From Sphingomonas lutea (GTDB lineage Bacteria > Pseudomonadota > Alphaproteobacteria > Sphingomonadales > Sphingomonadaceae): 64,000 nt of DNA. Positions 9,623 to 17,428 of this stretch are shown here, one piece after another (position 1 is the stretch's first letter; every line of letters starts with the position of its first letter). The DNA is taken from assembly GCF_014396785.1 (NCBI RefSeq), contig NZ_CP060718.1:1446501-1510500 (forward strand). Reading direction: 5' to 3'. The notes beneath the pieces were generated by a model. That model worked only from the letters and a program-made list of their open reading frames with translations. It made no database searches and was not told where the DNA came from. A program made the position numbers and the translations under genes.

Positions 9623-10468
9623 ATGCAAGCAACTCGCCGAAACTCGTTCTTTCTCCTTATCGCCATCCTCATGGCCGCAGTGATTGGCGGCATCGTCGCG
9701 CGCCTCCTACCCATCGCGGGTTCCACGCCGCCATTGCCGGCGGCCGGACAACCCCTGACGGGCACGACGGACTTGCCCGCGCTGGTGAAGCGAACCGCCT
9801 CGGCCGTCGTCAACATCGCGGTGTTGCAGCCTTCGCCTGCGGAGCAGAACCCACTGCTGCGCGATCCCTTTTTTCGCCAGTATCTTGGCGTTCCCGACAG
9901 CGCTTTGCGGCCGGCAATTTCCGCCGGGTCGGGCGTGATCGTCGATTCCGAGCGGGGCCTGGTGGTCACCAACTTCCACGTTGTGCAGAATGCGCGGGCG
10001 GTCGAGATCGGGCTGACGGACGGGCGCCAGCTGGCGGCGGAGCCGGTGGCATTTGCGCCGAACTTAGACCTCGCCATCCTGCGTATTCGCGGACGCAACC
10101 TGGCGGCGTTGCCGCTGGGGGACAGCGCACAGCTTCAGGTCGGCCAGCCCGTCGTCGCGATTGGCAATCCGTTCGGGCTTGGGCAGACGGTCACGGCGGG
10201 GATCGTTAGCGCCACCGACCGCGCGGTCGGCGAGGGCGACGAGCGCCGCTTCATCCAGACCGATGCGCCGATCAATCCCGGTAATTCCGGTGGACCACTG
10301 ATCGACTCGGCAGGCCGGATCATCGGCATCAATTCCGCGCTGTTCAGCCCTAATCCGCGCAGCCAGGGCAATGTCGGGATCGGCTTTGCGATTCCCAGCG
10401 ACGTGGTGAAGCGGGTCGTCGCCCAAGCTGCCCGAGCCCCGCAAGGCGGCGGCGCGGCAGCGAATTGA
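9623..10468 (+). CDS. Trypsin-like (DegP/DegS-type) serine protease without PDZ domain
   Basis: 281 residues from the ATG at 9623. An N-terminal hydrophobic helix (about residues 8-30) acts as anchor or signal. The catalytic triad is visible: His in TNFHVV, Asp in NLDLAIL, and Ser in NPGNSGGPL. The protein stops right after the protease domain, so the PDZ domains of DegP/DegS are absent. Sphingomonads carry such short forms, presumed to act in periplasmic quality control (family inference). It starts 44 bases after panD and could be co-transcribed. Confidence 0.9.
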   Translation: MQATRRNSFFLLIAILMAAVIGGIVARLLPIAGSTPPLPAAGQPLTGTTDLPALVKRTASAVVNIAVLQPSPAEQNPLLRDPFFRQYLGVPDSALRPAISAGSGVIVDSERGLVVTNFHVVQNARAVEIGLTDGRQLAAEPVAFAPNLDLAILRIRGRNLAALPLGDSAQLQVGQPVVAIGNPFGLGQTVTAGIVSATDRAVGEGDERRFIQTDAPINPGNSGGPLIDSAGRIIGINSALFSPNPRSQGNVGIGFAIPSDVVKRVVAQAARAPQGGGAAAN

Positions 10469-10491
10469 CCTCAGGAAGGGATGGCTGCGTG

Positions 10492-10535
10492 GAAGCCCCG
10501 CCTGCTGGGGAGGGAGGGGGGTGAGGCGGGGCTTC
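10492..10535. terminator. Long-stem hairpin after the protease gene
   Basis: A perfect 12-bp inverted repeat (GAAGCCCCGCCT at 10492-10503, complement at 10524-10535) with a 20-base G-rich loop. No T-tract follows on either strand, so termination is a guess. The rest of 10,469-10,759 holds no gene that I can support. Confidence 0.4.
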
Positions 10536-10759
10536 GATCGCAAGATGGTGCAGCGCCACCCGAGCTCGCTAAAGATGGAGCGACGCTGCGAAGCCATGAT
10601 TAACCGCGCGCTTGTTAGCGGTGGATGAGGGAATATGGTTGATGCCGCCTTTCCCTTGAAAAGCCAGCAGGTGCGAAGCCCCGGGGTAATCGGCCTTAAC
10701 TTTCGTCAATAAAGCAAATCTGCTAGTATCCGCGAGTGCCGACCTCAGTGGAGGTGGTG

Positions 10760-11776
10760 ATGCGTCGAATTTCCATCATCCTCATCGTGGCGTTGCTATG
10801 TTCCGCCAGCGAATGCGGGCGACGAACTGTGGTTCGGAACCAGAGCGTGACCCTGGAGCCGTCATTCGTTAGGGATTACTATCCATCGGTTGAGATTTTC
10901 CCGGCCAACTCGACATATTGGCCGTGCGGCCCGTTCTTCCCGACATTCGATACGTCGGGAACCGGGAAGGTCCCCGGACTGCTGGTCGGGTATACACGCT
11001 CGTACAAATCGGGGACGCAGCCGTTTCCCTGCGACAGGCAAAATAACGGCATCTACTGGTTCGGTGTCCAGTTTGACCTTTCCGCCCTGAAGCGCGATCC
11101 GCCGCCGTTCATTGTTTCAGCGCGACTGAGCTTCGACAAGATCCGCCTCAGCGGCGATGCCGAATGCGAGGACAAGGTTTACGCAGCAACCGCGCCTCTT
11201 CCGGTGGATTTGAAGTCAATTCCGTTGGCCGAGGAAGTTTTCGAGCTTCCGGTTCCCTTGTTGAGCAGCGCCGGGTGCAAAGGCAGTCGCTGCACGATGG
11301 AAGTGCGCGGGCAAGTCGACCTGTTTGTGCGCGAACTGATGCCCAATCACGGCTTCGTCTTCAATCCCGTCAACACCAGCTTGTACGTCAAGGAGAACAA
11401 GAGCTGTGTGAATGAGTATCGCAACCTCCGGCTCGAGGTCGACACGGCCTTCGGCGTCCTGGCACCGGTGCCGATCCGCAAACCGGGTGTGCCGATCGTC
11501 ATCCCGGATCTTAAAGCGCCGCCCACCACTGCGAAGATCGTCCTCACAGTTCGTAAGATCGATGCGCCCACCGGTCGGCAGTACCAGTTGGAATGGACTG
11601 GCGCCCCGCCCGGCACGCCGCTCGATCTTTACCGCAACGGAGCGAGGTTCGCGACGGTGGGATCGGGGGTCGCCTTCCTTGACGCGGGTGCGGCAGGATC
11701 GGGGCCGGTTACTTATCAGGTCTGCGTGAGCGGTGCGAAAACGACCTGTTCGGACGTCGTGCCTGCCCCCTTGTGA
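10760..11776 (+). CDS. Secreted hypothetical protein with C-terminal FN3-like segment
   Basis: 338 residues from the ATG at 10760, which has GGAGG five bases upstream; a GTG at 10736 is in frame but has no such site. A signal sequence spans about residues 1-18; LLCSASEC has cysteines but is not a canonical lipobox. The mature part is beta-rich with several cysteines (CGPF, PFPCDR, AECEDK, GCKGSRC, SCVNEY) that could pair as disulphides. The last 90 residues (LTVRKIDAPTGRQYQLEWTG to TYQVCVSG) resemble a fibronectin-III fold. I do not recognise the family. Confidence 0.6.
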   Translation: MRRISIILIVALLCSASECGRRTVVRNQSVTLEPSFVRDYYPSVEIFPANSTYWPCGPFFPTFDTSGTGKVPGLLVGYTRSYKSGTQPFPCDRQNNGIYWFGVQFDLSALKRDPPPFIVSARLSFDKIRLSGDAECEDKVYAATAPLPVDLKSIPLAEEVFELPVPLLSSAGCKGSRCTMEVRGQVDLFVRELMPNHGFVFNPVNTSLYVKENKSCVNEYRNLRLEVDTAFGVLAPVPIRKPGVPIVIPDLKAPPTTAKIVLTVRKIDAPTGRQYQLEWTGAPPGTPLDLYRNGARFATVGSGVAFLDAGAAGSGPVTYQVCVSGAKTTCSDVVPAPL

Positions 11777-11782
11777 CGCTGG

Positions 11783-12082
11783 TCAGTCCCGCCGCGAGGT
11801 TTCGCCGCCGCAGGTCAGTTCCGTGACCGCGCCGGCGCCTGGCGGCACCTGCTCGAACGTCGGAACTTGGCCGCGAGCAACGATGCGACCGCTGCCGATC
11901 CCCGTTGGCGAGGGCGTTTCGAGCTGGACGACGCAGTAATCGCCGGCCGCCACGCCGTGGGCAATGCGCTGATCCCAAGGGTAGCGCGTCGGATCGACTT
12001 GGCCCGGTCCCGGGGTCCAGCAAGCGCCAAGAAGCAGCGGAACCAGGAACGCCGAATAGCGGATCGTCATCTTCCTTTGCAT
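11783..12082 (-). CDS. Small putative lipoprotein
   Basis: 99 residues from the ATG at 12082 (GGAAG upstream); ATG 12070 is an alternative. A signal peptide ends in the lipobox LLGAC (Cys at about residue 21), so it is predicted to be lipid-anchored. The mature part has two further cysteines (DYCVVQLE, ELTCGGE). It ends six bases from the convergent secreted protein at 11776. No recognisable domain. Confidence 0.6.
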   Translation of the reverse strand: MQRKMTIRYSAFLVPLLLGACWTPGPGQVDPTRYPWDQRIAHGVAAGDYCVVQLETPSPTGIGSGRIVARGQVPTFEQVPPGAGAVTELTCGGETSRRD

Positions 12083-12328
12083 CGTCTTCCGTCGCACTTC
12101 GCAAAATCTATCCCGCAATAGTCCGAAAAGACTTAAGGAATGCCAGCGCGGGCGGATGTGGGCTGACATCCGGCAGGAGGGGTGGCGGGATGACGCCAAA
12201 AGGCGCATAGTGGGGCGGCTACTAGTCGCAAACGACGGTCTTTGGTGCTTTGCGGCTCCTCATTCCTTCTCTTGTCACTCCTAGCGGGAAGCGGGCGCAC
12301 TCGGCGCTCGCCACGAAAGGAATGAAGT

Positions 12329-12604
12329 ATGCCCATCGGCACCGTGAAATTTTTCAACGACAGCAAGGGTTACGGCTTTATCGCGCCGGAAACCGGGGGC
12401 AACGATGCCTTCGTACACATCAGCGCGGTCGAGAAGAGCGGCATGCGCACGCTGCGCGAGAACCAGCGCGTCAGCTACGAGCTGCAGGAAGACCGCCGCG
12501 GCAAGATGGCCGCGGTGAACCTGCAGGACGCCAGTGACACGGTGCCGGTCGACCAGGCCGCGGGCGAGCAGGCGGAGGCTGGCGACCAGCCGGCCGCCGA
12601 ATGA
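12329..12604 (+). CDS. Cold-shock domain protein (CspA family)
   Basis: 91 residues. The cold-shock OB fold occupies residues 1-68 and shows RNP1 as KGYGFI and RNP2 as FVHISA, the aromatic RNA/ssDNA-binding motifs. An acidic, disordered tail (residues 70-91, many E, Q, A) is longer than in E. coli CspA. AAAGGAATG precedes the start. The leader of about 245 bases upstream of the start is long enough for cold-shock RNA regulation, but I see no specific element in it. The stop overlaps the next start (ATGA), implying translational coupling. Confidence 0.93.
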   Translation: MPIGTVKFFNDSKGYGFIAPETGGNDAFVHISAVEKSGMRTLRENQRVSYELQEDRRGKMAAVNLQDASDTVPVDQAAGEQAEAGDQPAAE

Positions 12605-12825
12605 GCGCGGGCGCCCCGATCGCCCGGGGCTCCAACCTCGACTTCTTCCTCGCCCGAGCCGCGCAGGCGCGGGCCGAGGGCGAAGCGACGACCTTGATCC
12701 ACGTGCGCGAACGGTGCGAGCGATCGGCTGCGGCATGGCAGGCGCTGGCCGACAAGGCCAAGCGCAGCGAACGGCTTCGCTTGGAAGAGGCGCAGCGCAA
12801 GGCAGAAGCGGGATTGGTCAGCTAG
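12601..12825 (+). CDS. Small hypothetical protein coupled to the cold-shock gene
   Basis: 74 residues, starting inside the stop of the cold-shock gene (ATGA overlap). The sequence is a long charged helix (RAAQARAEGEAT, RCERSAAAW, KAKRSERLRLEEAQRK) with no membrane segment or known motif. The tight coupling suggests it is a real partner gene. Function unknown. Confidence 0.55.
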   Translation: MSAGAPIARGSNLDFFLARAAQARAEGEATTLIHVRERCERSAAAWQALADKAKRSERLRLEEAQRKAEAGLVS

Positions 12826-12828
12826 GAC

Positions 12829-12842
12829 GCCGGGCGCCCGGC
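12829..12842. terminator. GC palindrome between convergent genes
   Basis: A 14-bp perfect palindrome (GCCGGGCGCCCGGC) fills the gap between two convergent stop codons. It could act as a two-way hairpin but lacks T-tracts. Confidence 0.35.
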
Positions 12843-13441
12843 TAGTTGACCCGCTGCGCGACGCCGCGGCGGATGGCTTCTTCGACGAGGGCGCGGAATT
12901 GCGGCTTGGCCAGCTCGGCCAGGCGCGACTGCTCGCGGCCAAGCTCGGCCTGGCGCGCGCCGAGCGCGGCCTGCTGCTTGCCCAGTTCCGACTGGCGGGC
13001 GCCGAGCGCGCTCATCTCCCGGCCCAGTTCGGCCATCTGGCGCGGCGTCGAATCGGCCATGCGTGCGCCGAGCTGGCCCTGCTGCCCGCCGAGCGCGCCC
13101 TGGCGCCGGCCAAGCTCGCCCTGCTGGTCGCCAAGCGCGCCCTGGCGGCGGCCAAGCTCCATCTGCGGGGCCATGATCGCCTGCGCGCGGGCGAGGATCG
13201 CGGGGTCGCGGATCACGAAGGACTGGCCGTCCTGCCGGACGTAGAGCATCGGCCCGCCACTGGCGCGATGCTTCCGCGCGGCATAGAAATCGTCGAGGTC
13301 GCCGCTGGCCATGCTGCTGTTGCTGCCGTCGGTGAAGAGCACGTAGCTCATCCGGTCGGAGTCGCCGCCGTCGTGCTCAGGATTGGCGTGCAGCGCCGCG
13401 ACCGGCGTGGTGGCGAGAAGAAGCAGGACAATCCAACGCAT
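12842..13441 (-). CDS. Secreted protein with G-x-x-Q heptad repeats
   Basis: 199 residues from the ATG at 13441 (GGAGGTG upstream). A signal peptide ends near VAALHA (residue 18). A first region contains YVLFTDGSNSSMASGDLDD and YVRQDGQSFVIRD. From about residue 95 to 170 the protein consists of eleven 7-residue units of the form GxxQxxL (GRRQGAL, GDQQGEL and so on), encoded by imperfect 21-bp DNA repeats; one unit is disturbed by TPRQ. The C-terminal helix is KPQFRALVEEAIRRG. I recall similar units at the end of BlaR1-like M56 peptidases. Its promoter carries a BlaI-type operator (13472). Function unknown. Confidence 0.7.
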   Translation of the reverse strand: MRWIVLLLLATTPVAALHANPEHDGGDSDRMSYVLFTDGSNSSMASGDLDDFYAARKHRASGGPMLYVRQDGQSFVIRDPAILARAQAIMAPQMELGRRQGALGDQQGELGRRQGALGGQQGQLGARMADSTPRQMAELGREMSALGARQSELGKQQAALGARQAELGREQSRLAELAKPQFRALVEEAIRRGVAQRVN

Positions 13442-13463
13442 AAGCACCTCCGTAGTACGAAGC

Positions 13464-13492
13464 GGCATAGCTACAAATGTAGCGTAGCGCAA
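13464..13492 (-). promoter_or_regulatory. Promoter with BlaI/MecI-type operator
   Basis: On the minus strand TTGCGC (13492-13487) and TATGCC (13469-13464) are 17 bases apart and fit a sigma-70 promoter 23 bases before the heptad-repeat gene. The spacer contains the dyad GCTACA-AA-TGTAGC (13470-13483), whose core TACAAATGTA matches the TACA-N2-TGTA operator of BlaI/MecI/CopY repressors. Position between -35 and -10 is where such repressors usually bind. Confidence 0.55.
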
Positions 13493-13553
13493 GCCCCAGA
13501 GGCTAGGCGAAGCGGAGCGCGAGCGAGCGCCGCATGGCCGATAGAGGGCGCGC

Positions 13554-13612
13554 GCCGGCCAGCCTGCCGCGCCAGCGGACAGGACTGACGTCACGGGATT
13601 CACTCCCGTGAC
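13554..13612. repeat. Palindromic repeat element, copy 1
   Basis: Contains GCCGGCCAGCCTGCCG (13554-13569), GGACAGGACTGACG, and a 9-bp stem GTCACGGGA/TCCCGTGAC (13590-13598 with 13604-13612). The same blocks recur in the same order at 14797-14868, on the other side of the gene at 13975, and a degenerate stem is at 49567. Confidence 0.7.
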
Positions 13613-13748
13613 GCCCCGCGACGGCGCCGAAAAACCGCCCCCGAACCCCCAAAACGCCGCGGAAGGTCACAAAAGGTCGCACTCGCTACGCGCGCGAGCG
13701 AACGACCCTCGCCCCGCCGGGCTGATACTGCGATCGGCCAAACTTCCC

Positions 13749-13795
13749 AACCTTCGCGCGCCTACGTGCGCGCGCACGGACAGCCTGCGAAGGTT
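13749..13795. other. Inverted repeat in a long intergenic region
   Basis: AACCTTCGC (13749-13757) and its complement GCGAAGGTT (13787-13795) enclose a second palindrome, CGTGCGCGCGCACG (13765-13778). The whole gap from 13,442 to 13,974 holds a promoter, a repeat element and this structure, but no gene that I can support. Confidence 0.4.
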
Positions 13796-13974
13796 CGCAA
13801 TCTTCCCGTTGACGAAGGCGCACAGGGCGGATCGGCGCGGCGACTGTGTTTGGATGAAGCTGCATCGCGCATCTTAAGTCACAATTGGCGCGCTGTAGGA
13901 AAGGCATTTCCCCCGATCCCTTGCGCTCGGGCGCCGATTGCGGGATTCTCGGCAGCCGTCAGGGGGGCAGTCTG

Positions 13975-14727
13975 ATGCGGCTCAACTTGCGGCCGGCCAA
14001 GGGCTGGCGGGCGTTTGCCGGGGAAGTGGGCGTGATCGTGCTCGGCGTGGTCATCGCGCTCGCCGCGCAGGAAGCGGTCGAGGCGGTCAACGAGCGTCGC
14101 GAGGCGGCCGAGACGCGCGCGACGCTGACCGCCGAAATCCGCGAGAGCCTGGCGGTGCTCGAACTGCGCCGCGCGGCACAGCCGTGCATCGACCGGCGGC
14201 TCGGCGAGCTGCGGGCGATCGTCAACGATTGGGGCCGCACGGGTACCTTCACGACCCCGCGCTGGGTCAGCCAGGCGACCTGGTTCGCGTTCGACACCGC
14301 GCGGTTCGAGGCGGCGCAGTCTGCCGGCCAGCTCGCGCTGCTGCCGAGCGAGGAGCAATATCGCTTCGGCTTCATCACCACCAATTTGCAGACCTTCCGC
14401 GACATCCAGCAGCGCGAGGCCGACGCCTGGGCGCAGCTGCGCATGCTGCAAAGCGGTCCCGACGTACTGTCGGCAAGCGACCGCACCGCGGTGCGCGTCG
14501 CGCTGCAGGAAGCCGCGATGCTCAACCATTTCGCGCAGATCCGCGTCGGCCAGACGCTACCCGAAGCGGCCGCGTTCGGCTGGCGCCCCGACATGCGGCG
14601 GGTGCGGCAGCGCATGGGGCTGGCGTATAAAGGCGGCCGGTTCCACCCGTCGGTGTGCATCGGCATCAATACGCCGGCGGACCAGGCGCATCGCGAAGCG
14701 GGGTTGATTTATGAACTGCCGGAATGA
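13975..14727 (+). CDS. Single-pass membrane protein of unknown function
   Basis: 250 residues from the ATG at 13975, preceded by AGGGGGG eight bases upstream. One N-terminal membrane helix (about residues 15-35, VGVIVLGVVIALAAQEAVEA) is followed by a helical domain starting with a charged coiled-coil (NERREAAETRATLTAEIRE). The topology is probably cytoplasmic N-terminus with a periplasmic body. No known motif. The gene is bracketed by two direct copies of the repeat element (13554 and 14797), which suggests it may have arrived or been duplicated as a unit. Confidence 0.6.
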   Translation: MRLNLRPAKGWRAFAGEVGVIVLGVVIALAAQEAVEAVNERREAAETRATLTAEIRESLAVLELRRAAQPCIDRRLGELRAIVNDWGRTGTFTTPRWVSQATWFAFDTARFEAAQSAGQLALLPSEEQYRFGFITTNLQTFRDIQQREADAWAQLRMLQSGPDVLSASDRTAVRVALQEAAMLNHFAQIRVGQTLPEAAAFGWRPDMRRVRQRMGLAYKGGRFHPSVCIGINTPADQAHREAGLIYELPE

Positions 14728-14796
14728 CTTGAGCGCCCGAGCGTAAGGGAAACTTTGCGCAAGCAAAGGCGAGCTTACGTCGAAGAGAGCGCGAAA

Positions 14797-14868
14797 GCCG
14801 GCCAGCCTGCCGTCCTGAGCCAGTCGAAGGGCGGACAGGACTGACGTCACGAGATTTACTCCCGTGAC
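14797..14868. repeat. Palindromic repeat element, copy 2
   Basis: Same blocks as copy 1: GCCGGCCAGCCTGCCG at 14797-14812, GGACAGGACTGACG, and the stem GTCACGAGA/TCCCGTGAC (14846-14854 with 14860-14868, one mismatch). A short TCCTGAGCCAGTCGAAGGG segment (14813-14831), related to another repeat family of this genome, is inserted between the blocks. Confidence 0.65.
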
Positions 14869-14888
14869 GGCCACCACCACCCACGCCG

Positions 14889-15098
14889 CTATTCCTTGAC
14901 GGTGAAGCCGACCTTGATGGTCACCTGATAATGCGAGACCTTGCCGCCCTCGACGTGGCCGCGTGTCTCGAGCACCTCGAACCAGCGGATGTTGTCGACC
15001 GTCGAGGAGGCGCGGGCGATCGCGCTTTGGATCGCGTCCTCCATGCTTGTCGGCGACGAGCCGACCAGCTCGACGATCTTGTAGACGTGGTCGGTCAT
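14889..15098 (-). CDS. Dodecin family flavin-binding protein
   Basis: 69 residues, exactly the family length, from the ATG at 15098. Dodecins assemble into hollow dodecamers that store or buffer flavins. The sequence [15 protein letters not shown], the helix [21 protein letters not shown] with the flavin-stacking tryptophan (W45), and the strand [10 protein letters not shown] all fit the family. It stands alone between a repeat element and a TraB-like gene, and no flavin biosynthesis genes are nearby. Confidence 0.93.
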   Translation of the reverse strand: MTDHVYKIVELVGSSPTSMEDAIQSAIARASSTVDNIRWFEVLETRGHVEGGKVSHYQVTIKVGFTVKE

Positions 15099-15256
15099 AG
15101 CGCGAATTCCCGAGACGAAGTGAAGCGGATGCTCAGCATACTCTCGCTTGGGAGAAGAGTGAATGAGCGTCGGACGGCCTGCGCCAAAGGCGACAGTACC
15201 GACGTCGCGAAGGCCGGCGACGCTTCGCGTCGGCGTCGCTGCGGTCGAGCGCTCGG

Positions 15257-16195
15257 CTACAAACACTCGCCCGCACCCCGCCTAAGATCCGTCCCAGCGT
15301 AGCAGGGCGGGCCGAGCGCGGCGTCGAGGGCGGGGCGATGGATCATCAGGTGGCTTGCGCCGAAGACGACGAGGACGCTCTCGCGCTTGTTGAGATGCGC
15401 GACGATCAGTTCGTGCAGGTAGGCGGCACGTTCACGCGAGATGGCGGCGGCGATGCGGTTGCTGCCAAACTTACCGTCGGCGAGCGGCCCCGCCTCCTCC
15501 GTGACGAAATCGGCGCCGATTGGCCTGCCGTTGATCCGGGCGTACCAGGCCGACCAGGATTCAAAGTCGGGCAGAATGGTCGCCGGCAGCTGCAGCGTCG
15601 CGCGGTCGCGATCCAGCGCGACATCGATCAGCGGGCGGAGGCGCGGATCGCCGGCCTGGTGGATCTTCTTCTCACGGATCCACTGCGGGATGTTGCGCAG
15701 CGCGTAGAAGCCGAGCAGGTCCTCGACCGCGACGCCGCTGAGGACGAGCCGCGCCTTGACCGCCAGGTCGTGCGCCTCTCCGCCCCACAGCTTCGCACCT
15801 TGAGCCTGGGCGCCGATCGCGGTCGGGTACAGCTCACCCGCCTCGACGAAGCCGTCGGCGCGCGGGCCGTTGTCGGCAACATATTGCAGTGTGCGCGCCG
15901 GGTTGGGCCCGCGGGCGGTCGGGAAGCCCTCGGCGATCACGGTGTCGAAGCGGAAATGCGCGAAGGCGTCGGCGATCAGTTTGAAGGTCGGGCTGCCGGT
16001 GCGGTTGGCGTGCTGGGCAGCGAGGAAAACGAGATGCTCGTCGCCGACCTTGTAGACGGCGGCGAACGCGCCTTCCGGTTGCTGCGCCCGCAGTGCGGTG
16101 GTCCAGGGGGCGAGCCTGGCGGGCGCAGGCGCGAGCGGTTGGGCGGCGGCCGCGAAGAGGGCGCTGAGGGCGGGCAAGACTGGATGCATGGTCAT
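15257..16195 (-). CDS. Secreted hypothetical protein, possibly TraB/TIKI-like
   Basis: 312 residues from the ATG at 16195, with GGAAGGAG just upstream. A signal peptide ends around AAAAQPLA (residue 20). The body has [21 protein letters not shown] near the start, [18 protein letters not shown], and near the end [18 protein letters not shown]. The spacing of an early HxxR-like motif, an E, and a late GASH motif resembles TraB/TIKI or haem-uptake ChaN-like proteins, but I cannot confirm either. The gap 15,099-15,256 to dodecin holds no clear gene. Confidence 0.55.
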   Translation of the reverse strand: MTMHPVLPALSALFAAAAQPLAPAPARLAPWTTALRAQQPEGAFAAVYKVGDEHLVFLAAQHANRTGSPTFKLIADAFAHFRFDTVIAEGFPTARGPNPARTLQYVADNGPRADGFVEAGELYPTAIGAQAQGAKLWGGEAHDLAVKARLVLSGVAVEDLLGFYALRNIPQWIREKKIHQAGDPRLRPLIDVALDRDRATLQLPATILPDFESWSAWYARINGRPIGADFVTEEAGPLADGKFGSNRIAAAISRERAAYLHELIVAHLNKRESVLVVFGASHLMIHRPALDAALGPPCYAGTDLRRGAGECL

Positions 16196-16235
16196 CACTC
16201 CTTCCGCCGATAATCCTACGGCTGCGCGGCGCGGG

Positions 16236-16982
16236 TCATCGTGCCAGCGCGAGCCAGGGTTGAGCAACCGCGACTATGAGGATGTGGCCCAGTACCGCGG
16301 GGAGCAAGCTGCCGCGCCCGCTTCTCACAGCCCAGGCGTAGAAGCTGCCGAGGATGAAGGTGCCGAACAGGGGCGACACAGCCGCCCACCCGTGCCCGGC
16401 GTAGCCGATATGGATCGCGGCGAACAGCAGGCCCGAGAATAGGATCTGCGCAAGTCCAGGGATGTTGGCGCGCGCAAGGCGGAACAGGACGTAGCCGCGA
16501 AAGAACATCTCCTGGCTCCAGCCGTCGGCCGCGGGGATGAGCGAGAGAAGCAGGTTGAGCGACGAGGCCTCGGCGACGCGCTGCGGCTGGGGGAGGACGA
16601 CGAAGAGAACGGTGCCGAGGTGGATCATCGTCGCGGCGAAGGCGATGCTCCATGCCTTGAGCGGCGCCGGCGCGAAGGTCCTGCCGATCGCCCGCCGCAG
16701 GTCGATCGAGCGCAAGAGGTACGCGCCCGCAAGGACGAGCAGCAGCTGGGTTGTTGCCCCGACCAGGAACCCGCTGCCAACCTTCCGTTCCGCCGCCGAC
16801 CAGCTGTCGGAAAAGAGCATCGAAAGGTCGAGGTAACGGACCGCGGCGAGGCTGATCGCAATGTAGGCGCACGCCGCAATCGCGGTTTCGGCCAGCGCGC
16901 GGAGACCGTCACGTGCGCGGGGGCGGGGATCCAAGGGCGGCGCGGTAGGATCGGGGTGTCGTGGCAGCGGAGCTTCAGGCAT
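16236..16982 (-). CDS. CPBP-type intramembrane protease family protein
   Basis: 248 residues from the ATG at 16982, which lies inside the 3' end of the DoxX-like gene, so translation is probably coupled. About six to seven hydrophobic helices. CPBP motif 1, usually EExxxR, reads QEMFFR (about residue 155), so the first glutamate, catalytic in Rce1-type enzymes, is a glutamine. Motif 2 (FAAIH) and a late histidine (GHILI) are present. Family members process prenylated proteins or peptides or serve in immunity; with the altered motif this one may be inactive. Confidence 0.8.
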   Translation of the reverse strand: MPEAPLPRHPDPTAPPLDPRPRARDGLRALAETAIAACAYIAISLAAVRYLDLSMLFSDSWSAAERKVGSGFLVGATTQLLLVLAGAYLLRSIDLRRAIGRTFAPAPLKAWSIAFAATMIHLGTVLFVVLPQPQRVAEASSLNLLLSLIPAADGWSQEMFFRGYVLFRLARANIPGLAQILFSGLLFAAIHIGYAGHGWAAVSPLFGTFILGSFYAWAVRSGRGSLLPAVLGHILIVAVAQPWLALAR

Positions 16983-17337
16983 CGGCCGCCTCGACAGGCG
17001 GCGGGCAGGACGCACGGGCGACATAAGCGGCCAGCACGGCGAGCACCATAGCGGGCAGCGCCCGTCCGGGCGGTTCGCTACGCAAGTGGAGTATGGTCGC
17101 GACGAGCATCATCATTGCCAGCAGCGCGGCCCCGAAGACCCGCGTTCGCGGGTGCAGGACAAGCATCGCGGCGCCGACCAGTTCACAAGCCCCGGTGACG
17201 GTGATGAACCAGACCGGGAGCGCGAGCGAGGCAAATTGCGCTGTGAACATCGCTGGGTTCACCAGCTTGGCCATGCCTGCCGCGCCGAAGATGAGGGCGA
17301 GCAGCATGCGGGCCGAACGTGATATGAATCTAGTCAC
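16975..17337 (-). CDS. DoxX-like membrane protein
   Basis: 120 residues with four predicted membrane helices, typical of DoxX-like proteins (FGAAGMAKLVNP in helix 1, ACELVGAAMLV in helix 3). The start is GTG 17337, strongly supported by AGGAGG five bases upstream. DoxX-like proteins are linked to redox or respiration in some bacteria, but the role is unknown. It is the first gene of a two-gene unit with the CPBP protein and is divergent from a PadR repressor, with an operator-like dyad in the 91-base gap. Confidence 0.8.
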   Translation of the reverse strand: MTRFISRSARMLLALIFGAAGMAKLVNPAMFTAQFASLALPVWFITVTGACELVGAAMLVLHPRTRVFGAALLAMMMLVATILHLRSEPPGRALPAMVLAVLAAYVARASCPPPVEAADA

Positions 17338-17360
17338 TACGACCTCCTAAGGAGATTGCG

Positions 17361-17383
17361 CGGTATTACATAATAGAATACCG
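17361..17383. promoter_or_regulatory. Candidate PadR operator
   Basis: A 7-bp dyad CGGTATT-N9-AATACCG (17361-17367 and 17377-17383) with an AT-rich centre. It lies 24 bases upstream of the DoxX-like start and 46 bases before the padR-like start, the expected place for autoregulation and control of the divergent operon. Confidence 0.6.
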
Positions 17384-17428
17384 GTCAACAGGATGGACGC
17401 GTGAAGGATGGGTAGCGAGACCTAAGGC

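Noticed and set aside
12601..12825. An antitoxin or toxin partner after the cold-shock gene
   Set aside because: No toxin-like partner is present; the upstream gene is an ordinary cold-shock protein and the small protein has no DNA-binding motif.
12920..13165. Regular 21-bp DNA repeats that might be a CRISPR array
   Set aside because: Units are contiguous without spacers and read in frame as GxxQxxL, so they are protein repeats. No CRISPR array or cas gene is seen anywhere in the window.
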